A stretch of 64,000 nt of DNA from Marinovum sp048263515 (GTDB taxonomy: Bacteria > Pseudomonadota > Alphaproteobacteria > Rhodobacterales > Rhodobacteraceae), in NCBI RefSeq assembly GCF_048263515.1, contig NZ_JBLXEC010000002.1, positions 62,001 to 126,000 on the forward strand, given 5' to 3'. Shown one piece after another: positions 42,990 to 51,461 of this stretch. The notes below the pieces were generated by a model. That model was not told where the DNA came from. It saw only the letters and a list, made by a program, of their open reading frames with translations, and did no database searches. Positions within the stretch are counted from its first letter, which is position 1. Every line of letters starts with the position of its first letter. Position numbers and translations under genes: made by a program.

Positions 42990-44288
42990 TCAGGCTGCTT
43001 CTGCCGCGTCTGCACCGATTTCGTGCAGCGATTTGGCAAGCTTGGCGATTTCACGGCGCAGCGGGTTCTTGGCGGCGGCGGTGGCCAGCGGCAAGCCGTG
43101 GTCACAGGCCTGCACCACGGGTTTGCCGCCGTCGGGGAATTGAACGTCGATCGAGATGCCCAGGCTCTCGGCCATGCGCTTGACCCGGCTCTTGCCGGTC
43201 AGGTCGGTGAATTTCGGCGCGCGGTTGAGCAGGAACCGCAGCTTCTCGAAGGGAAGATCCTCCGATTGCAGCGCCCGCTTCAGCCGCAGGGCGTTCTGCG
43301 CCGAGCGCATGTCGATCTCGAGGATCGAGAAGTAGACATGCGCCATGTTGAGCACTGTCTCGGACCATTGCACCAGCGTCTTGGGCATGTCGACGATGAC
43401 ATAGTCGAAATGCGCGCAGGCGGTCGAGAGCAGCTTTTCCACGTCCTGCGGCGGCAGCAGGTCGAGCGGCAGCATGTCGGCCGGCGCGGTCAGAACCTGC
43501 ATCTTGTCTTCATAGTCCATCAGCGCCTGGCTGAAGCTGTCCTCGTCCATGTTCTCGATGTCCGACAGCAGCTCGTAGACCGATTCGCGGCGCGGCAGGT
43601 CGAGGTAGGTCGCAACCGAGCCGAACTGCAGGTCGAGGTCGATCAGGCAGACCTTGGGCGCATCCTGCTTGGAGATGGTGGCCAGTTCCCAGGCGAGGTT
43701 GGTGGCAAAGGTCGTGGACCCGACACCGCCGACAAGGCCGTGCACGGCGATCAGCACGCCGTTGCGCGATTCGCCTTTCTTCAGCTTGACCTTCTTCTGC
43801 TCGGGGGCGGCGGGCGCTTCGGCCTCGTCCTCGATCTCGGCCAGGGCCACCGCGGCGGCCTGTTCCTGCGGGGCAGGGGCGGCGGCTCGGATCCGGTCGA
43901 TGGCAAACTGCAGCTCGGTCTCGGGCAGCGGGTAGGGGACAAACTCATCGGCGCCCTTGCGCATCAGGTGATGCAGTGCGGCAGGCGAGACATCCTCGGT
44001 GATCAGGATCACCTTGATGTCGCGCGCCTTGGCGGCGGTGATGATCTCGGCCAGCACCGGCAGGTCGGCCTCGTCCTCGGCATCCAGCGCAATGGCGATG
44101 AATTCCAGCGAAGAGGCGTCTTCCTGGGCGAAGAAGGGGATCGCCTCTTCGAAGCCGAGGTCGCCCCATTGTTCGCCAAGGGCGTTTTCCATGTCTTCGA
44201 TCAGGAGCTCGAATTCCTGCACATTCCGGCTGATAGTGCAGGCGACGATGGGGGGAATGTCCATCTCAAGCGCTGTTTCGTCAGTCAT
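42990..44288 (-). CDS. cpaE: Pilus assembly protein CpaE/TadZ
   Basis: The 432-residue product has an N-terminal receiver-like domain, an Ala/Glu-rich linker (about 150-170) and a ParA/MinD-like ATPase domain. The P-loop reads G-L-V-G-G-V-G-S-T-T and lacks the usual Lys after the last Gly, as seen in several CpaE proteins. It places the pilus machinery at the pole. The ATG at 44288 follows AAGGA; a longer open frame upstream is antisense-like and unneeded. It begins a unit behind a strong terminator. Confidence 0.92.
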   Translation of the reverse strand: MTDETALEMDIPPIVACTISRNVQEFELLIEDMENALGEQWGDLGFEEAIPFFAQEDASSLEFIAIALDAEDEADLPVLAEIITAAKARDIKVILITEDVSPAALHHLMRKGADEFVPYPLPETELQFAIDRIRAAAPAPQEQAAAVALAEIEDEAEAPAAPEQKKVKLKKGESRNGVLIAVHGLVGGVGSTTFATNLAWELATISKQDAPKVCLIDLDLQFGSVATYLDLPRRESVYELLSDIENMDEDSFSQALMDYEDKMQVLTAPADMLPLDLLPPQDVEKLLSTACAHFDYVIVDMPKTLVQWSETVLNMAHVYFSILEIDMRSAQNALRLKRALQSEDLPFEKLRFLLNRAPKFTDLTGKSRVKRMAESLGISIDVQFPDGGKPVVQACDHGLPLATAAAKNPLRREIAKLAKSLHEIGADAAEAA

Positions 44289-44531
44289 GGCCTCATATCC
44301 TTTACCAAGCTCTACACGCCCTCTGTCCTTGCCGTCCGCGAGCGCACCATGTGCCCGGTGCCGCGGCGAGGATCTGGGGCCGTCCCGCGGGTTGATGGTC
44401 CCGCGTGGCACATTTCACTGGGTCGAAGGTGCTGGAAAATTCGGGCGAGATTGCGGCCAAAAGATCGTTATTTCGCGAATTCGGGCCAATCGGTCGGGAT
44501 CACGTCGGATTGTTTATCCGGTCCAAAAACA

Positions 44532-44560
44532 AAAAGGAGGCGGAACTTCCGCCTCCTTTT
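44532..44560 (-). terminator. Rho-independent terminator after the OmpA lipoprotein gene
   Basis: On the minus strand a perfect 12-pair stem (44560-44549 with 44543-44532) with a five-base loop is followed by a T-rich run (TTTTTGTTTTT counting the stem end). It lies 22 bases after the stop and separates the cpaC-ompA unit from cpaE onward. Confidence 0.9.
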
Positions 44561-44582
44561 GTCTGCCATTTTACGAGGTAGT

Positions 44583-45278
44583 CTAGTTGGCAGAGCTGTC
44601 TCCGGTATCCGCCTGGGTGCCGGTCGACACGCCGGTCGAGAAGGTCGAGCCGGGTTCGCCGGAGGTCAGGTACTCGCGGTAGACGACGGCGGCGTAATTG
44701 CCGTCGAGCAGCATCGGATGGCCCGCCACGAAGCCCGTGACCTCGGTCACCGTGCGGCGGTTGCGGCGCTCGCGGCCCTCGGTCACGATCAGCGGCTGGG
44801 TCTCGCCAAAGCTCACCACCGCTTCGAGGCGCGAGCGCGAGATGCCTTGCGACACCAGGAAATTCACCACCGCATCGGCGCGGCGCTGGCCGAGCTGCCG
44901 GTTGTAGCCATTCGAGCCGACCTTGTCGGTATGGCCATAGACCCGGAAGCGCACTTCGGGGAAGCGGCGGATCCAGGCGGCCTGTTCGCGCAGCGTGTCA
45001 CGCGCACCGGCGTCCAGGGCGGCCGAGTTGAAGGCAAAGTTGACCGTGGTCAGCACCTCGTCGGCGAACCGCTGGGCCATGTTGTAGACCCACTGCTTCT
45101 CGCCGGTCTGATAGGCCTGGTTGTTCATCGTGGCGGTGCCGAAATTGCCGGTATCGATCAGCGCGCCGGATTCTCGGTAGAAAGAGCTTTGAACCGGACC
45201 CTTGTGCGGGGAGCATCCGGCAAGGATGCCCAGGGCGGCGACCGAAGCCACAAGATATGTCAAGCGCGGCTGCTGCAT
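44583..45278 (-). CDS. OmpA family lipoprotein in the CpaD position
   Basis: The 231-residue product has lipobox I-L-A-G-C (Cys22) and an OmpA-like peptidoglycan-binding domain (about residues 75-175, G-H-T-D-K-V-G and R-R-A-D-A-V-V). A C-terminal tail of about 55 residues rich in Ser, Thr and Gly follows. In other tad loci the gene between the secretin and cpaE is the lipoprotein cpaD; here an OmpA-type protein replaces it and could tether the secretin to peptidoglycan. It follows cpaC by four bases. Confidence 0.87.
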   Translation of the reverse strand: MQQPRLTYLVASVAALGILAGCSPHKGPVQSSFYRESGALIDTGNFGTATMNNQAYQTGEKQWVYNMAQRFADEVLTTVNFAFNSAALDAGARDTLREQAAWIRRFPEVRFRVYGHTDKVGSNGYNRQLGQRRADAVVNFLVSQGISRSRLEAVVSFGETQPLIVTEGRERRNRRTVTEVTGFVAGHPMLLDGNYAAVVYREYLTSGEPGSTFSTGVSTGTQADTGDSSAN

Positions 45279-45282
45279 CCGA

Positions 45283-46707
45283 TCAATCCATCACATAGCC
45301 ATAGGACCCGGAGAAGTCCTGCTTCGCAACCTCGGCAACGGGTCCTTTTTTGTATGCCGTGTCGCTGGCCACCCGGCCATACAGGAAGAGGTCTTTTTCG
45401 GACGGCGGCCGCACCTTGTCGGTGGGCAGGGCCAGCGCTTCGCCACGGGTGGGGGTCACCAGGTGCGGCGTCACGATGATCACCAGTTCCGATTGTTCGC
45501 GGCTGTATTCAGCCGAACGGAAGAGCGCGCCCAGCACCGGCACGTCGCCCAGCCAGGGCACCTGGCCGTTGAGATCGCGGAAGTCGTCCTTCAGCAGGCC
45601 GGCGATGGCAAAGCTCTCGCCGTCGCGCATCTCGACCGTGGTGGTCGCTTCGCGGCGGGTGAAGGCGTCGATCTGGAAATCGTTGCTGACAAAGCCGTTG
45701 GTCGGGTCGATCGCCGAGACCGCGGTCTTGAGCTCGAGGTTGATGATGTCGTTGTCGACAACCCGCGGGGTAAAGCTGAGCTCGATGCCGAAGGGCTTGA
45801 ACTCGATGCGGATCAGGTCGGCTTCGGCCGAGACCGGCACCGGATATTCGCCACCGGCAAGGAAGGTCGCCTCCTGGCCCGACAGGGCGGTCAGGTTGGG
45901 CTCGGCCAGCATGCGGACCATGCCCTTGCTCTCCAGCGCTTCCAGCAGCAGGGCCACTTCGACCGCGCCGAGGTTGAAACCGATGGAAGAGGACATCTCG
46001 TTCTGGGTCGACCCGGGGATCACGCCGTTCAGGATGCCCTGAAGCGCCGAGTTCCGCGCCGCCTGGCCCGCGCCGAAGCGCACGCCGACATTGTTGTTGG
46101 CGACATTGCCGCCCAGTGCCAGCGACGAGGCCAGCGATTTCGACACGTTGCGCGACATCTCGGCAAAGCGGACCTTGAGCATGACCTGCTGGACGCCACC
46201 GACGCTCATCAGGTTGGACACGCGGTCGGGGGCATAGCGCTCGGCCAGGTCCAGCGCCCGCATCATCTTCTGAGTCGAAGAGGCGACACCGGACAGGACG
46301 ATCCCGTCATCGGCGCTGCGCACCTCGATCTTTTCGCCCGGCATGATCTGGCGCAGGCGTTCCTTGAATTCGGTCAGGTCGAAGGTGACATGCACGTCGA
46401 CATTGGTAATGAGCCGGCCCGAGGCATCGAGCAGGGTTAGCGTCGTGGTGCCGGTGCCCTTGCCCAGCACGTAGATGGTGCGATCCGAGAGCGAGGAAAT
46501 GTCTGCGATGGCGGGGTTGGCGATGGAGAGCTCGGCAAAGGGCACATCGCTTTCGACCACGACCGCCCGGTTGATCGGCACCGAGAGCTTGGACGAGGTG
46601 CCCTGGCGTACGACGCGCAGGGTCTCGGCCTGTGCGCTGGGCGCAAATGGTCCACTTGCCAGAGCGGCACCCACAAGGGCGGCTCCGAGTAACATCTTCA
46701 CTGTCAT
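45283..46707 (-). CDS. cpaC: Flp pilus outer-membrane secretin CpaC/RcpA
   Basis: The 474-residue secretin has a signal peptide (A-P-S-A-Q-A-E, cleavage near residue 27). An N-terminal BON/N0-like region precedes the secretin core with V-P-W-L-G-D-V-P-V-L-G-A-L-F-R and E-L-V-I-I-V-T-P-H-L-V. It forms the outer-membrane pore for the pilus. The ATG at 46707 sits at the signal peptide; upstream in-frame codons add no homology. A terminator separates it from cpaB, so it has its own promoter in the roughly 210-base gap. Confidence 0.94.
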   Translation of the reverse strand: MTVKMLLGAALVGAALASGPFAPSAQAETLRVVRQGTSSKLSVPINRAVVVESDVPFAELSIANPAIADISSLSDRTIYVLGKGTGTTTLTLLDASGRLITNVDVHVTFDLTEFKERLRQIMPGEKIEVRSADDGIVLSGVASSTQKMMRALDLAERYAPDRVSNLMSVGGVQQVMLKVRFAEMSRNVSKSLASSLALGGNVANNNVGVRFGAGQAARNSALQGILNGVIPGSTQNEMSSSIGFNLGAVEVALLLEALESKGMVRMLAEPNLTALSGQEATFLAGGEYPVPVSAEADLIRIEFKPFGIELSFTPRVVDNDIINLELKTAVSAIDPTNGFVSNDFQIDAFTRREATTTVEMRDGESFAIAGLLKDDFRDLNGQVPWLGDVPVLGALFRSAEYSREQSELVIIVTPHLVTPTRGEALALPTDKVRPPSEKDLFLYGRVASDTAYKKGPVAEVAKQDFSGSYGYVMD

Positions 46708-46848
46708 CTGTGACCTGCCTTTCCGATCACGCCTCAAATCGCAGGTCTTGATGCCTGCATTTGAGCGTACCTTGCGGGAACATTGGATTTTTTGCAAGAA
46801 TCAATGGCTTCCGACCCGGTTTTTATGTGGGTATCTCGCAACAGGTAG

Positions 46849-46888
46849 AGAAAAATCAAAACGCCGCATCACAGGATGCGGCGTTTTG
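46849..46888 (-). terminator. Rho-independent terminator after cpaB
   Basis: The 14-base arms CAAAACGCCGCATC (46857-46870) and GATGCGGCGTTTTG (46875-46888) pair perfectly around four bases, and on the minus strand they are followed by ATTTTT. It lies 31 bases after the cpaB stop and isolates cpaB from cpaC. Confidence 0.92.
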
Positions 46889-46918
46889 GGCTTTTTGACA
46901 TACCGGATCTAGCGGGTG

Positions 46919-47905
46919 TCAGTTGGTGCAGGGAATGGCGATCTCGACCATCTCGGCGCCCTTGCGGGTGCGGATGGTGCAGACCTGTGCCTTCTCCACT
47001 TCGACGATCTTCTCGGCGACCGGGGCCTCGAGCCCCAGAAGGCTCATCTGGTCGACCTCGACCGGACCCACCACGCTGGTGTCGCCGGAACCGACAAGCG
47101 CTAGGGACAGTCGACCGGTCGATTGCGCCTGAGCCAGGGCCGCGACCTGCTGCGGCTTGGCCGAGACGGTCACCGTGCGGGCAATCGTGTTGGCGGTCTT
47201 GTCGCCATAGGCCGACTGGTCGACAGCGATCAGCTTGACGCCGGTCTCGATCAGCTTGGTTACATCGGTCGAATTGCGCCCGCCTTCCTCGCCATAAGAG
47301 GCGACACGACCGGTCCAGTAGACATCCACGCGGTCACCGGGGCGCAGGAAACCCGAGACACCCGAGGCCACGTCGACCTTGATCGCAAAGGCCCGCTGGC
47401 CACGATCAAGCCGCGAGGTGATGCCGGCGTCCTGGCCGGGCTCGGTCACCTTGGTGGCGAGGATGGCCTCGCCTTTCTCGATGGCGCGAAGGACATAGCG
47501 CTCTTCGCCGTTCTCGGGAAAGAGATCGCGGATCTCGGTGATCTTCATGCCGTCGCGGCGCGGGTGCACGCCCGGTTGCGGGTTTTCCCGCAGCTTGTCC
47601 TGGGTGGCTTCGTCGAGCTCGTCCCACGGCTTGTGATAAGGCGCGGCGCCGCCGGCCTGAAGAAAGGTGCCTTCCGGCACCGAGGCGCGCGGGAACTTGA
47701 CGACGCGCACGGCGTCCTTTTCCAGCTTGTCGCCGTAATTCATTCGCTTGGTCGCGACATAGACGTCGACCGTCGCGATTCCTTCCGAGTTCTTGGCCTT
47801 GGCCAGAGCCACGCGATAGGAATTCACATAGCCGTTGGCCAGGTAAACCGCGAAGCCGGCCAGCGCGATGCCGAGAATCAGCACCATTCCGAATACCACT
47901 CGCAT
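46919..47905 (-). CDS. cpaB: Flp pilus assembly protein CpaB/RcpC
   Basis: The 328-residue product has one N-terminal membrane helix (about residues 5-25) and a periplasmic SAF domain (about 48-115, V-D-V-Y-V-A-T-K-R-M-N-Y-G-D). A RcpC-like domain with F-L-R-P-G-D-R-V-D-V follows. It helps the secretin and may bind peptidoglycan. C-terminal cysteines (V-C-T-I and I-P-C-T) could form a disulfide. It is transcribed between the flp genes and a strong terminator. Confidence 0.92.
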   Translation of the reverse strand: MRVVFGMVLILGIALAGFAVYLANGYVNSYRVALAKAKNSEGIATVDVYVATKRMNYGDKLEKDAVRVVKFPRASVPEGTFLQAGGAAPYHKPWDELDEATQDKLRENPQPGVHPRRDGMKITEIRDLFPENGEERYVLRAIEKGEAILATKVTEPGQDAGITSRLDRGQRAFAIKVDVASGVSGFLRPGDRVDVYWTGRVASYGEEGGRNSTDVTKLIETGVKLIAVDQSAYGDKTANTIARTVTVSAKPQQVAALAQAQSTGRLSLALVGSGDTSVVGPVEVDQMSLLGLEAPVAEKIVEVEKAQVCTIRTRKGAEMVEIAIPCTN

Positions 47906-48217
47906 TGTCCTGCCCTTTCTTTGAAACTGCTCCGACTATCCTGCCGGATGAATGTGGTAAAACTATGCCCCCAAGCGGGCCCTCACGGGGCGCGGGGGCC
48001 TCGGCCCTGTCACCTTGGCGGTCTGGGGCGGTCTGGGGGAGGGTTTACCGGGCCTTCTGGCGGCCGGGGTCGGCCACGCCTCGGGCCAGCGCGCCCCGCC
48101 ATCGGGTCGGCCGAGGCCTGCCTGGGCCGGGGGTGTCGCGTGGCAGCTGGCCACGTGCGAGAGCCGGCCCTTGCTTCGGGCCGGCCGTCTCGCCTGTTGC
48201 GGTGAGCCTGTCAGGCT
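47906..48217. other. Intergenic region between flp1 and cpaB
   Basis: No gene is recognised in these 312 bases. They contain the hairpin GCCGGCCC/GGGCCGGC at 48163-48170 and 48178-48185, about 33 bases after the flp1 stop on the minus strand, which could end or stabilise the pilin transcript. The rest should carry the cpaB promoter and is very G-rich on the plus strand. Confidence 0.5.
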
Positions 48218-48397
48218 CTAGAAATCGTTCTGGCCACCGATCGCTCCGCCGATCGCGGAGGACAATGTGTTGGTGTTGCTCTCGATCGTGACATAGGCCA
48301 CCGAGGCAAGCCCGACGATCGCGGCGGTCAAAACGACCCAGTCAACGGTCACAGCACCGTCGTCAGATATGTAAAACTGTTTGAGAAGCCTCTTCAT
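48218..48397 (-). CDS. flp: Flp-type pilin, divergent copy (flp1)
   Basis: The 59-residue prepilin has a short basic leader (M-K-R-L-L-K-Q-F), then D-D-G-A-V-T-V-D-W-V-V-L-T-A-A-I-V-G-L, with predicted cleavage after Gly by TadV and a hydrophobic assembly helix. It ends G-G-Q-N-D-F like the other two copies, but the middle (S-V-A-Y-V-T-I-E-S-N-T-N) differs. AGGAG lies seven bases before the ATG. It is the pilin nearest to cpaB. Confidence 0.9.
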   Translation of the reverse strand: MKRLLKQFYISDDGAVTVDWVVLTAAIVGLASVAYVTIESNTNTLSSAIGGAIGGQNDF

Positions 48398-48596
48398 AGC
48401 CGTCTCTCCTAACAAATGATACCCCCAGGGACACCGTCGGGATCGTCGGACTGATCGCGTCGGGATCATGCGGATCCGGGCTTTCGGGGATGCGCCGGGT
48501 CATGCTGTCTTGGTCGTGTCGATATCTGGCAGCTACGCGTCCGGAAGCAGGCAACCGCCCCGAGGGCGGCGTGTGCCGGACGGCGAGGTTGGTCTG

Positions 48597-48629
48597 ACAG
48601 GTACCCAAGCGCGAATTCTGGGTACCTGT
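48597..48629. terminator. Perfect 11-bp inverted repeat downstream of flp2
   Basis: ACAGGTACCCA (48597-48607) and TGGGTACCTGT (48619-48629) pair around 11 bases, starting 23 bases after the flp2 stop on the minus strand. No T-run follows. It may mark the 3' end of the flp2 transcript, or be a binding site for the flp1 promoter. Confidence 0.5.
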
Positions 48630-48651
48630 CGCCAGTCAGTCATAAGACCGA

Positions 48652-48831
48652 TCAGAAGTCGTTCTGGCCGCCGATTGCGCCGGCAGTGGCGTTGAACAGC
48701 GTGGTGGCGTTGGTTTCGATCGCGCCGTAGGCTGCGATGGCCAGGCCGACGATGGCTGCGGTCAGAACGACCCAGTCAACAGTAACGGCGCCGTCTTCGT
48801 CTTTGCGGAAGTTTTTGATGAACTTGATCAT
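48652..48831 (-). CDS. flp: Flp-type pilin (flp2), protein identical to flp3
   Basis: The 59-residue prepilin has leader M-I-K-F-I-K-N-F-R-K-D-E-D-G, cleavage after Gly, then A-V-T-V-D-W and a hydrophobic helix. GGAGAG lies seven bases before the ATG. By direct comparison its coding sequence differs from flp3 at six of 180 positions, all silent. Asp rather than Glu occupies position +5 after the cleavage site, as in flp1 and flp3. Confidence 0.92.
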   Translation of the reverse strand: MIKFIKNFRKDEDGAVTVDWVVLTAAIVGLAIAAYGAIETNATTLFNATAGAIGGQNDF

Positions 48832-48920
48832 GGGGTCTCTCCAGGTTGGCCCTCGGGCCGGGGATGTTGGGGGAGGGCCTTGCCGCGGCAAGCGCCCCTC
48901 AGGTCAGACGATCATGCGGA

Positions 48921-49100
48921 TCAGAAGTCGTTCTGGCCGCCGATTGCGCCGGCAGTGGCGTTGAACAGCGTGGTGGCGTTGGTTTCGATCGCGCCGTAGG
49001 CTGCGATGGCGAGCCCGACGATGGCTGCGGTCAGGACAACCCAGTCAACAGTGACAGCGCCGTCTTCGTCTTTGCGGAAGTTTTTGATGAACTTGATCAT
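48921..49100 (-). CDS. flp: Flp-type pilin (flp3), protein identical to flp2
   Basis: This 59-residue prepilin gene is the first of the three on the minus strand. The protein is identical to flp2, while the DNA differs at six silent positions and the 5' leader is unrelated. GGAG lies ten bases before the ATG. Being nearest to the large upstream region, it probably has the main pilin promoter. Confidence 0.92.
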   Translation of the reverse strand: MIKFIKNFRKDEDGAVTVDWVVLTAAIVGLAIAAYGAIETNATTLFNATAGAIGGQNDF

Positions 49101-49463
49101 TGGTTTGGTCTCCGTAGGTCGATTTGCGTTTCTCTAACCTTGTCGGGGGTCTCAGAACTGCCTCTCACCTCAGGTCTGTCCGACTTGGTATGACGCTAAT
49201 AAGCCAGCGGAATGGGGCGGCAGTTGGGCAGCAATGGCGCGTTTTGCAGCCACCCGGGTAAGGATTGTGATTTTTTCGTCAAGCCGCTGAAATTTCTTGG
49301 AAATAAAACTTGAGGAAAATCTTTCGGGGCAGGGGCGGCCGATTTCCGGATGGCAAATATGGCGCGTCTGCCCTTTTTCGCGCCGACAAAACTGGCTTTG
49401 ACCGGGGTTATTTGCGAAATTCGCGACAATAAGACCTCCCAACGAGGTAGAGCAGGTATCCCG
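49101..49463. other. Divergent regulatory region between flp3 and the lytic transglycosylase
   Basis: No gene is recognised in these 363 bases, which are more A/T-rich than their surroundings, as expected for promoters. They should hold the flp3 promoter (minus) and the transglycosylase promoter (plus). I found no TTAA-N7-TTAA CtrA site here. Confidence 0.5.
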
Positions 49464-50276
49464 ATGAGACATTTCGCAACCCTTGCGCTCTGCGCGCTTG
49501 TGGCCGCGGCCGTGCCAGCCGCCGCCGATCCGCCGGCCTTTCCCGATTTCGAGGCGCGCCGCGTCAAGCCGCCCAAGCCCGGCACCAAGAAACGCATTCT
49601 CGTGCAGATCACCGCGCCCGCACCGCGCAAGCTGGCCCCGGCCAAGGTGGCACCGGCGACCGGAGACAGCGGCGACAGCGGCGCGCCGACCCATGGCTGG
49701 TTCTGGACGACGGTCTCGGCGAAATACGAGGCCCGCAATCCCGGACGGCTGGAAGAGGCGCTGGCGGCGCTCGACAAGGCGCCGGCGGGGCAGGGGGTGC
49801 GTGCGCCGCGACTGAAGGACCTGCAGAAGATCGCCGCGGTGCAGGGGGTCGAGATCCTCAAGGCCACGGTGGGCACCCAGGTCTCGCCGGCGCTGGCGCT
49901 GGCGGTGATGTCGGTCGAAAGCGGCGGGCGGGTCGATGCGGTGTCTTCGGCGGGGGCGCAGGGGCTGATGCAGCTGATGCCGGCCACTGCCGCGCGCTTC
50001 GGCGTCGATGACACCGGCGTCGCGGCCGAGAACATCAAGGGCGGCGTGCGCTTCCTCGACTTCCTGATCCGCAAGTTCGAAGGCGATCCGATCCTGGTGC
50101 TGGCAGGCTACAACGCCGGCGAGAACTCGATCGGCAAGCATGACGGCGTGCCGCCCTATGCCGAGACGCGGGACTATGTGCCCAAGGTGCTGGCGGCCTG
50201 GAAGGTGGCGCAGGGGCTCTGCAAGACGCCGCCGATGTTCATTTCCGACGGCTGTGTCTTTGTCACCATGAACTGA
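49464..50276 (+). CDS. Lytic transglycosylase with SLT domain
   Basis: The 270-residue product has a signal peptide (about residues 1-21, P-A-A-A-D), a basic proline-rich stretch (30-65), and a C-terminal SLT domain (about 135-250). The catalytic Glu lies in V-E-S-G-G (E152), with A-Q-G-L-M-Q-L-M-P and L-A-G-Y-N-A-G-E following. It cleaves peptidoglycan glycan strands. Being divergent from the flp pilins, it may open the wall for pilus assembly, as pilus-linked transglycosylases do. Confidence 0.88.
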   Translation: MRHFATLALCALVAAAVPAAADPPAFPDFEARRVKPPKPGTKKRILVQITAPAPRKLAPAKVAPATGDSGDSGAPTHGWFWTTVSAKYEARNPGRLEEALAALDKAPAGQGVRAPRLKDLQKIAAVQGVEILKATVGTQVSPALALAVMSVESGGRVDAVSSAGAQGLMQLMPATAARFGVDDTGVAAENIKGGVRFLDFLIRKFEGDPILVLAGYNAGENSIGKHDGVPPYAETRDYVPKVLAAWKVAQGLCKTPPMFISDGCVFVTMN

Positions 50277-50348
50277 AGCCCGCGCGAGGGGGCTGTCACA
50301 CGGGCGCCCCCGAGGGGGCGACAGGTTTGAGCCCCTGCGGGGCCGGGT

Positions 50349-50390
50349 GGGGGCTCTGCCCCCGGCCTGTGGCCTCCCCCGAGGGTATTT
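50349..50390 (+). repeat. Two-hairpin intergenic element, family 3, copy C
   Basis: GGGGGCTCTGCCCCC, then GGCC-TGT-GGCC, then CTCCCCCGAGGGTATTT followed by GAAGCAAGAGGA. It lies between the convergent transglycosylase and scoB genes, so unlike the other two copies it does not lead into a gene in the same direction. Confidence 0.68.
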
Positions 50391-50442
50391 GAAGCAAGAG
50401 GAAGAGCGAAGCGGGGCAGCGCTGGGCCGCCCCGGTCGGGTC

Positions 50443-51066
50443 TTAGACGATGGTGGCCTCGGTGGCGGCGCGCAGCTCGTCTTCGGTGACGCCATCGGCG
50501 CATTCGACGATCTTGAGGCCGCCCTCGACCACGTCCAGCACGCCGAGGTTGGTGATGATGCGGTCGACCACGCCCTTGCCGGTCAGCGGCAGGGTGCATT
50601 CCTTCAGGAGCTTGCTGTCACCGTGCTTGTTGGTGTGATCCATCACCACGATCACGCGGCCGACGCCGGCCACGAGGTCCATGGCGCCGCCCATGCCCTT
50701 GACCAGCTTGCCGGGGATCATCCAGTTGGCGAGGTCACCGTTTTCCGCCACTTCCATGGCGCCGAGGATCGCTGCCGCGATCTTGCCGCCGCGGATCATG
50801 CCGAAGGAGGTGGCGCTGTCGAAGTAGGAGGTCCGCGCCAGTTCGGTGATCGTCTGCTTGCCGGCGTTGATCAGGTCGGGGTCTTCCTCGCCCTCGACGG
50901 GGAAGGGACCCATGCCCAGCATGCCGTTTTCGGACTGCAGGGTGATGTCCTTGTCGCCCACGTAGTTCGCCACCAGCGTCGGGATGCCGATGCCGAGGTT
51001 GACATACATGCCGTCTTCGAGCTCTTCCGCCGCGCGTGCGGCCATTTGATTGCGGTCCCAGGGCAT
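50443..51066 (-). CDS. scoB: 3-oxoacid CoA-transferase subunit B
   Basis: The 207-residue beta subunit of succinyl-CoA:3-ketoacid CoA transferase carries the catalytic Glu in S-E-N-G-M-L-G-M-G (E46) and the G-I-G-I-P-T-L-V motif. With ScoA it moves CoA between succinate and acetoacetate in ketone body use. A DUF1801 gene lies between the two subunits; scoB begins 14 bases after it. Confidence 0.94.
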   Translation of the reverse strand: MPWDRNQMAARAAEELEDGMYVNLGIGIPTLVANYVGDKDITLQSENGMLGMGPFPVEGEEDPDLINAGKQTITELARTSYFDSATSFGMIRGGKIAAAILGAMEVAENGDLANWMIPGKLVKGMGGAMDLVAGVGRVIVVMDHTNKHGDSKLLKECTLPLTGKGVVDRIITNLGVLDVVEGGLKIVECADGVTEDELRAATEATIV

Positions 51067-51080
51067 AAGCCTCGTCTCCT

Positions 51081-51461
51081 CTAAGTGTTCAGCGCCGCGC
51101 GCCGCTCGTCGCGGGCCTGCGCCATCAGCGCGCGCAGCGCCGGGTTTTCCAGTTGCTTGCTGTCAGTGAGGCGAATGTGCCGCATTGCCTTGCCAGTACC
51201 GGTCAGGAGCCCCGCCGGATCGGCCAGGCTGGCCCCCCGGTAGAAGCCCAGGTTGACATGGTGCGTATAGGGCAGCGCGTAGACATAGGCCTCGCTCATC
51301 TTCTTCGGGCCCCATCCCCAGCTCGCCGCGCGGTCGCCGGGACGGCAGACCTCGCAGGCGTCGGGATGGATCGCGTGCACCAGCGACCGGATCGCGCGCA
51401 GCAGCTTTTCGTGCTGCGGCTCCAGCGCGACGATCTCGTCGAAGGTGCCCGTGACGGCCAT
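51081..51461 (-). CDS. DUF1801 domain protein between scoA and scoB
   Basis: The 126-residue product resembles DUF1801/YdhG-like proteins: an N-terminal helix pair (P-Q-H-E-K-L-L-R-A-I-R-S-L-V), a strand region with W-G-W-G-P-K-K-M-S-E-A-Y, and H-H-V-N-L-G-F-Y-R-G followed by T-G-K-A-M-R-H-I-R. The ATG shares one base with the scoA stop (TGATG), so all three genes are translationally linked. Function unknown; the insertion between the two transferase subunits is uncommon. Confidence 0.82.
   Translation of the reverse strand: MAVTGTFDEIVALEPQHEKLLRAIRSLVHAIHPDACEVCRPGDRAASWGWGPKKMSEAYVYALPYTHHVNLGFYRGASLADPAGLLTGTGKAMRHIRLTDSKQLENPALRALMAQARDERRAALNT

Noticed and set aside
43023..45479. Long plus-strand open frame of 818 codons across cpaE and the OmpA gene
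   Set aside because: It runs through two minus-strand genes and the terminator between them, and has no recognisable motif; a high-GC antisense shadow.
48921..49100. flp3 as a pseudogene or assembly duplicate of flp2
   Set aside because: The frame is intact, has its own ribosome site and unrelated leader, and differs at six silent sites, which argues against both decay and a copy error in assembly.
49101..49463. CtrA site controlling the flp pilins
   Set aside because: No TTAA-N7-TTAA-like sequence was found in the upstream region on either strand.
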